The notes under the pieces: model-generated
What the model was told of the DNA's origin: nothing
Seen by the model: only the letters and a program-made list of their open reading frames with translations
The model's database searches: none
NCBI GenBank assembly: GCA_011605715.1
Contig: JAAOZO010000192.1
Coordinates: 1 to 7,609, forward strand
Direction of reading: 5' to 3'
Source: Nitrososphaerota archaeon
GTDB taxonomy: Archaea; Thermoproteota; EX4484-205; JAAOZO01
Length of the DNA: 7,609 nt
Position numbers and translations under genes: made by a program
In this document: piece after piece, positions 5,791-7,609 of the stretch
How the letters are laid out: every line of letters starts with the position of its first letter
Position numbering within the stretch: the first letter of the stretch is position 1

Positions 5791-5932
5791 TTTTAAGAAA
5801 GATTTTTCTGCTCTTAGTTACTTTTTATCTTGATTTTTTAAGACTTTGCTACAAGTTCTAACCTCAAGCAAGTTAAACAGAAAGGAGCTCACCCCGATGA
5901 ATTTTTTAAAGAAAATATTTTTAAGACTTTTT
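5791..5932 (+). repeat. Repeated TTTTAAGA element in the ubiX/GAF divergent spacer
   Basis: TTTTAAGA occurs at 5791-5798, 5836-5843 and 5919-5926. The latter two copies are extended to a 13-nt direct repeat, TTTTTAAGACTTT, at 5835-5847 and 5918-5930, 83 bases apart. The copies resemble TATA boxes, so they may be alternative promoters; they could also be operator half-sites. Confidence 0.45.
5917..5925 (+). promoter_or_regulatory. TATA box candidate for the GAF/fRMsr gene
   Basis: ATTTTTAAG, centred near 5921, predicts initiation at about 5947, some 5 nt before the ATG at 5952. It coincides with the last copy of the repeated element. A further TTTTTAAAA at 5928-5936 is too close to serve this start. 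Confidence 0.4.
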
Positions 5933-5951
5933 AAAAGCCTAATAAAAAGAG

Positions 5952-6404
5952 ATGAACTTCCAGTCTGGCGTAGTTGAAGACTTAGAAACAAAAATGAAAA
6001 ACATGAAGAAAGATGATTTTTTAAATTATGTTGTGAAAAAACTTAATGAAGTTCATCATTATAGTTGGGTTGGAATTTATCTAGTTGAAGGTAATGAATT
6101 AATCTTAAAAACTTTCTCTGGACCAAGAGAAACAGAGCATAAGATAATTCCCGTAGGAAGGGGAATTTGCGGATTAGCTGCAGAAGTTGGAAAAACCGTA
6201 GTGGTTCAAGACGTTAGTAAAGACAATAGATACATTTCTTGTTTTCCCTCAACGAAATCTGAGATTGTAGTGCCGATAGTTAAAAATGGAAAAGTAATAG
6301 GTGAAATTGATGTGGATAGCGATTACCTAAGTGCTTTCACTGAAGAAGATAAGAACTTCTTAGAAAAAGTTGCTAAAATGGTTGAGAGAAAGTTAGGGGA
6401 GTAA
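5952..6404 (+). CDS. GAF-domain protein, free methionine-R-sulfoxide reductase (fRMsr) type
   Basis: A 150-residue single GAF domain resembling fRMsr, which reduces free methionine-R-sulfoxide. Diagnostic segments are HHYSWVGIYLVEGNEL at 35-50, PVGRGICGLAAEVGK at 67-81, ISCFPSTKSEIVVPIV at 95-110 and GEIDVDS at 117-123. Cys73 and Cys97 match the catalytic and resolving cysteines of the yeast enzyme (Cys101 and Cys125). The third family cysteine, ten residues before Cys73, is His63 here. The family's HIACD is ISCFP. Acidic residues Glu104 and Asp120/Asp122 are kept where the substrate amine is bound. The redox pair suggests an active reductase, but loss of one Cys and the altered loop leave open a ligand-sensing GAF role. 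Residues 1-30 form a helix; Met15 or Met18 could be alternative starts. Divergent from ubiX, convergent with the transporter operon. Confidence 0.82.
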   Translation: MNFQSGVVEDLETKMKNMKKDDFLNYVVKKLNEVHHYSWVGIYLVEGNELILKTFSGPRETEHKIIPVGRGICGLAAEVGKTVVVQDVSKDNRYISCFPSTKSEIVVPIVKNGKVIGEIDVDSDYLSAFTEEDKNFLEKVAKMVERKLGE

Positions 6405-6427
6405 CTGACTAAAAATCCTTATTCTCT

Positions 6428-6455
6428 AAACAAAGAAAGAAAATTAAAATTAACA
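6428..6455 (-). terminator. U-rich terminator candidate for the transporter operon
   Basis: On the minus strand this reads as repeated TTAATTTTAATTTTC and TTTCTTTG runs, 50-75 nt past the stop of the small membrane ORF. U-rich without a hairpin, as expected for archaeal termination, but the AT background makes it weak. Confidence 0.3.
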
Positions 6456-6489
6456 AGTTGACTACCAAAAGAACTTAGATTTAAAGGTT

Positions 6490-6502
6490 AATTTTGTTTT
6501 TA
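6490..6502 (+). terminator. U-tract terminator candidate after the GAF gene
   Basis: AATTTTGTTTTTA lies about 85 nt beyond the GAF stop codon, the first strong T run on the plus strand there. It ends where the convergent small ORF stops. Confidence 0.35.
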
Positions 6503-6655
6503 TTACAAAGTAGACTTAACAAACAAAGTTAACAAGAATGAAATAATAATTGCAACTAAGATAAATACGATTAAAGGCAAAAATATTGTTTCTAAGAAAG
6601 CTATAAACAATGCAAGAAAGTCTTTAATGTTTATTTTCTTGTCACCAGCCAACAT
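6503..6655 (-). CDS. Small hydrophobic membrane peptide, unrecognised, overlapping the Opp ATPase gene
   Basis: A 50-residue ORF starting with ATG inside the last codons of the ATPase gene (overlap 25 nt, different frame). It opens with a short charged segment (MLAGDKKINIKD, residues 1-12). Residues 13-46 are almost entirely hydrophobic, including FLPLIVFILVAIIISFLL at ~25-42, and it ends KSTL. Pro27 could divide the hydrophobic stretch into a short amphipathic or re-entrant part and one transmembrane helix of about 20 residues. GTGAG stands immediately before the ATG, too close for a good ribosome site, so expression would depend on coupling to the ATPase gene. I recognise no family. The overlap, orientation and coherent membrane composition favour a real gene, but AT-rich DNA readily encodes Phe/Leu/Ile runs by chance. 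Confidence 0.5.
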   Translation of the reverse strand: MLAGDKKINIKDFLALFIAFLETIFLPLIVFILVAIIISFLLTLFVKSTL

Positions 6656-7608
6656 CTCACTTTGTGTTCGTCGCCAACGTTTTCAATGGGTGGCATTTCA
6701 TTCTTGCAGACATCCATAACATAAGGACATCTATCAGCAAAAGGACATCCTTTTACTGGTGTAGTTGGGTTAGGAGGCTCTCCACTTATTAAGAACTTAT
6801 CCTTTTTCACTTCGGGGTCAGGAATTGGAACACTTTTCAAAAGGGCCTGAGTATAAGGATGTTCTGCTTTATTAAATAATTCCTTAGTACGACTTGTCTC
6901 AACCCACATCCCTCTATACATTATGACAGTCCTTTCACTAACATACCTTACAACAGCTAAGTTATGAGTAATTAGAAGATAAGTATAGTTATATTTTTCT
7001 TGTAATTCCTTTAACAAGTCTAAAACTTGAGCCTGAACAGAAACATCTAAGGAAGCTGTGGGCTCGTCTAAGATAAGAAACTCAGGTTCAACTGCTAATG
7101 CTCTTGCTATTACCGCTCTTTGCCTTTGTCCACCGCTAAGCTCATGAGGAAACCTATACAGATGTTCTTCGCTTAGACCAACTTTTTCCATTAGTCTAAG
7201 AGCATTATTGTACTCCTCGCCTTTGTGTAAATGATGAACACGCATTACTTCGATTATGCTATCTTTTATGGTCATCCTTGGATTTAGCGACGCATAAGGA
7301 TCCTGAAAAATAATCTGAGCTTTTCTTCTATACTTTTTAAGCTCGCTTCCTTTTATATTAGTTACGTTCGATCCATTGTAAAAGATTTTGCCTTCAGTTG
7401 GTTCCTCTAACTTAACTAAAATTCTTCCAACGGTTGTTTTTCCACTGCCACTTTCTCCAACTAAGCCTAAGGTTTCCCCTTTCCTAATATAAAAGGAAGC
7501 GTCCTCGACTGCATAAATATAGCCAACAACTTTTTGAAGTATTCCACCATAGATTGGGAAATATTTCTTTAAGTTTTCAACTTTTACCAAGACATCATTT
7601 TTTTCCAT
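6631..7608 (-). CDS. Oligopeptide/dipeptide ABC transporter ATP-binding protein (OppF/DppF type)
   Basis: One of the two ATPases that power Opp/Dpp-type peptide importers (some relatives import sugars) at the inner face of the membrane. Its 325 residues contain Walker A GESGSGKT at 51-58, the Q-loop IFQDPYASLNPRMT at 100-113, signature LSGGQRQR at 157-164, Walker B FLILDEPTASLD at 177-188 and switch His215 in LLITHN. The C-terminal oligopeptide-type extension (~240-325) has HPYTQALLKSVP and four cysteines, Cys288, Cys294, Cys301 and Cys319 (GCPFADRCP), the arrangement associated with an iron-sulfur cluster in related Dpp ATPases. The QDPYASLNPR sequence and a linker before Walker A are typical of the F subunit. 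The ATG lies one base from the window edge, so upstream operon genes are not visible. Followed by an overlapping small membrane ORF. Confidence 0.94.
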   Translation of the reverse strand: MEKNDVLVKVENLKKYFPIYGGILQKVVGYIYAVEDASFYIRKGETLGLVGESGSGKTTVGRILVKLEEPTEGKIFYNGSNVTNIKGSELKKYRRKAQIIFQDPYASLNPRMTIKDSIIEVMRVHHLHKGEEYNNALRLMEKVGLSEEHLYRFPHELSGGQRQRAVIARALAVEPEFLILDEPTASLDVSVQAQVLDLLKELQEKYNYTYLLITHNLAVVRYVSERTVIMYRGMWVETSRTKELFNKAEHPYTQALLKSVPIPDPEVKKDKFLISGEPPNPTTPVKGCPFADRCPYVMDVCKNEMPPIENVGDEHKVRCWLVTRK

Positions 7609-7609
7609 A

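Noticed and set aside
5880..5905. Possible C/D-box RNA start (CCGATGAATT)
   Set aside because: Only a partial box C is present, and no CTGA box D with an antisense guide stretch follows at a suitable distance.

Overview
This AT-rich window reads as a chromosomal segment of an archaeon, probably a thermophile. The evidence is the promoter style: TTAAATA or TTTATA-like TATA boxes lie about 26 nt before very short or absent leaders. Arginine is encoded mainly by AGA/AGG and isoleucine often by ATA, the proteins are rich in Lys and Glu, and terminators look like U-tracts rather than hairpins. The sequence alone does not allow a phylum assignment. No tRNA, rRNA, CRISPR array, insertion sequence or phage gene was seen.

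Layout: (1) 1-227, minus: the N-terminal part of a pyruvoyl-dependent S-adenosylmethionine decarboxylase-like gene (polyamine synthesis), cut by the window edge. (2) 228-546: an AT-rich spacer. (3) 547-1431, minus: an RNase HIII-type ribonuclease. (4) 1565-2640, plus: a two-gene operon of nicotinamidase and a HAD phosphatase of the MDP-1 type, overlapping by 4 nt. (5) 2680-3045, plus: a small split-barrel flavin/F420 reductase-like protein whose start is best placed on a leaderless ATG. (6) 3092-4132, plus: a Gfo/Idh/MocA sugar-type dehydrogenase, then 4200-5207, plus: a PfkB-family sugar kinase, each with its own promoter. (7) 5190-5744, minus: UbiX-type flavin prenyltransferase, whose 3' end overlaps the kinase gene tail to tail. 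(8) 5952-6404, plus: a GAF-domain protein of the free methionine-R-sulfoxide reductase type. (9) 6503-7608, minus: an Opp/Dpp-type oligopeptide transporter ATPase followed by an overlapping, unannotated 50-residue membrane peptide gene, the last part of an operon that continues past the right edge.

Most genes are housekeeping or cofactor/metabolite genes: polyamines, NAD salvage, prenyl-FMN, sugar oxidation and phosphorylation, oxidised-methionine repair and peptide uptake. No defence or mobile system is apparent. The least ordinary items are the small membrane ORF overlapping the transporter ATPase gene, the RNase HIII in an archaeal setting, the cysteine substitution in the methionine-sulfoxide-reductase-like protein, and a repeated TTTTAAGA element in the ubiX/GAF divergent spacer.
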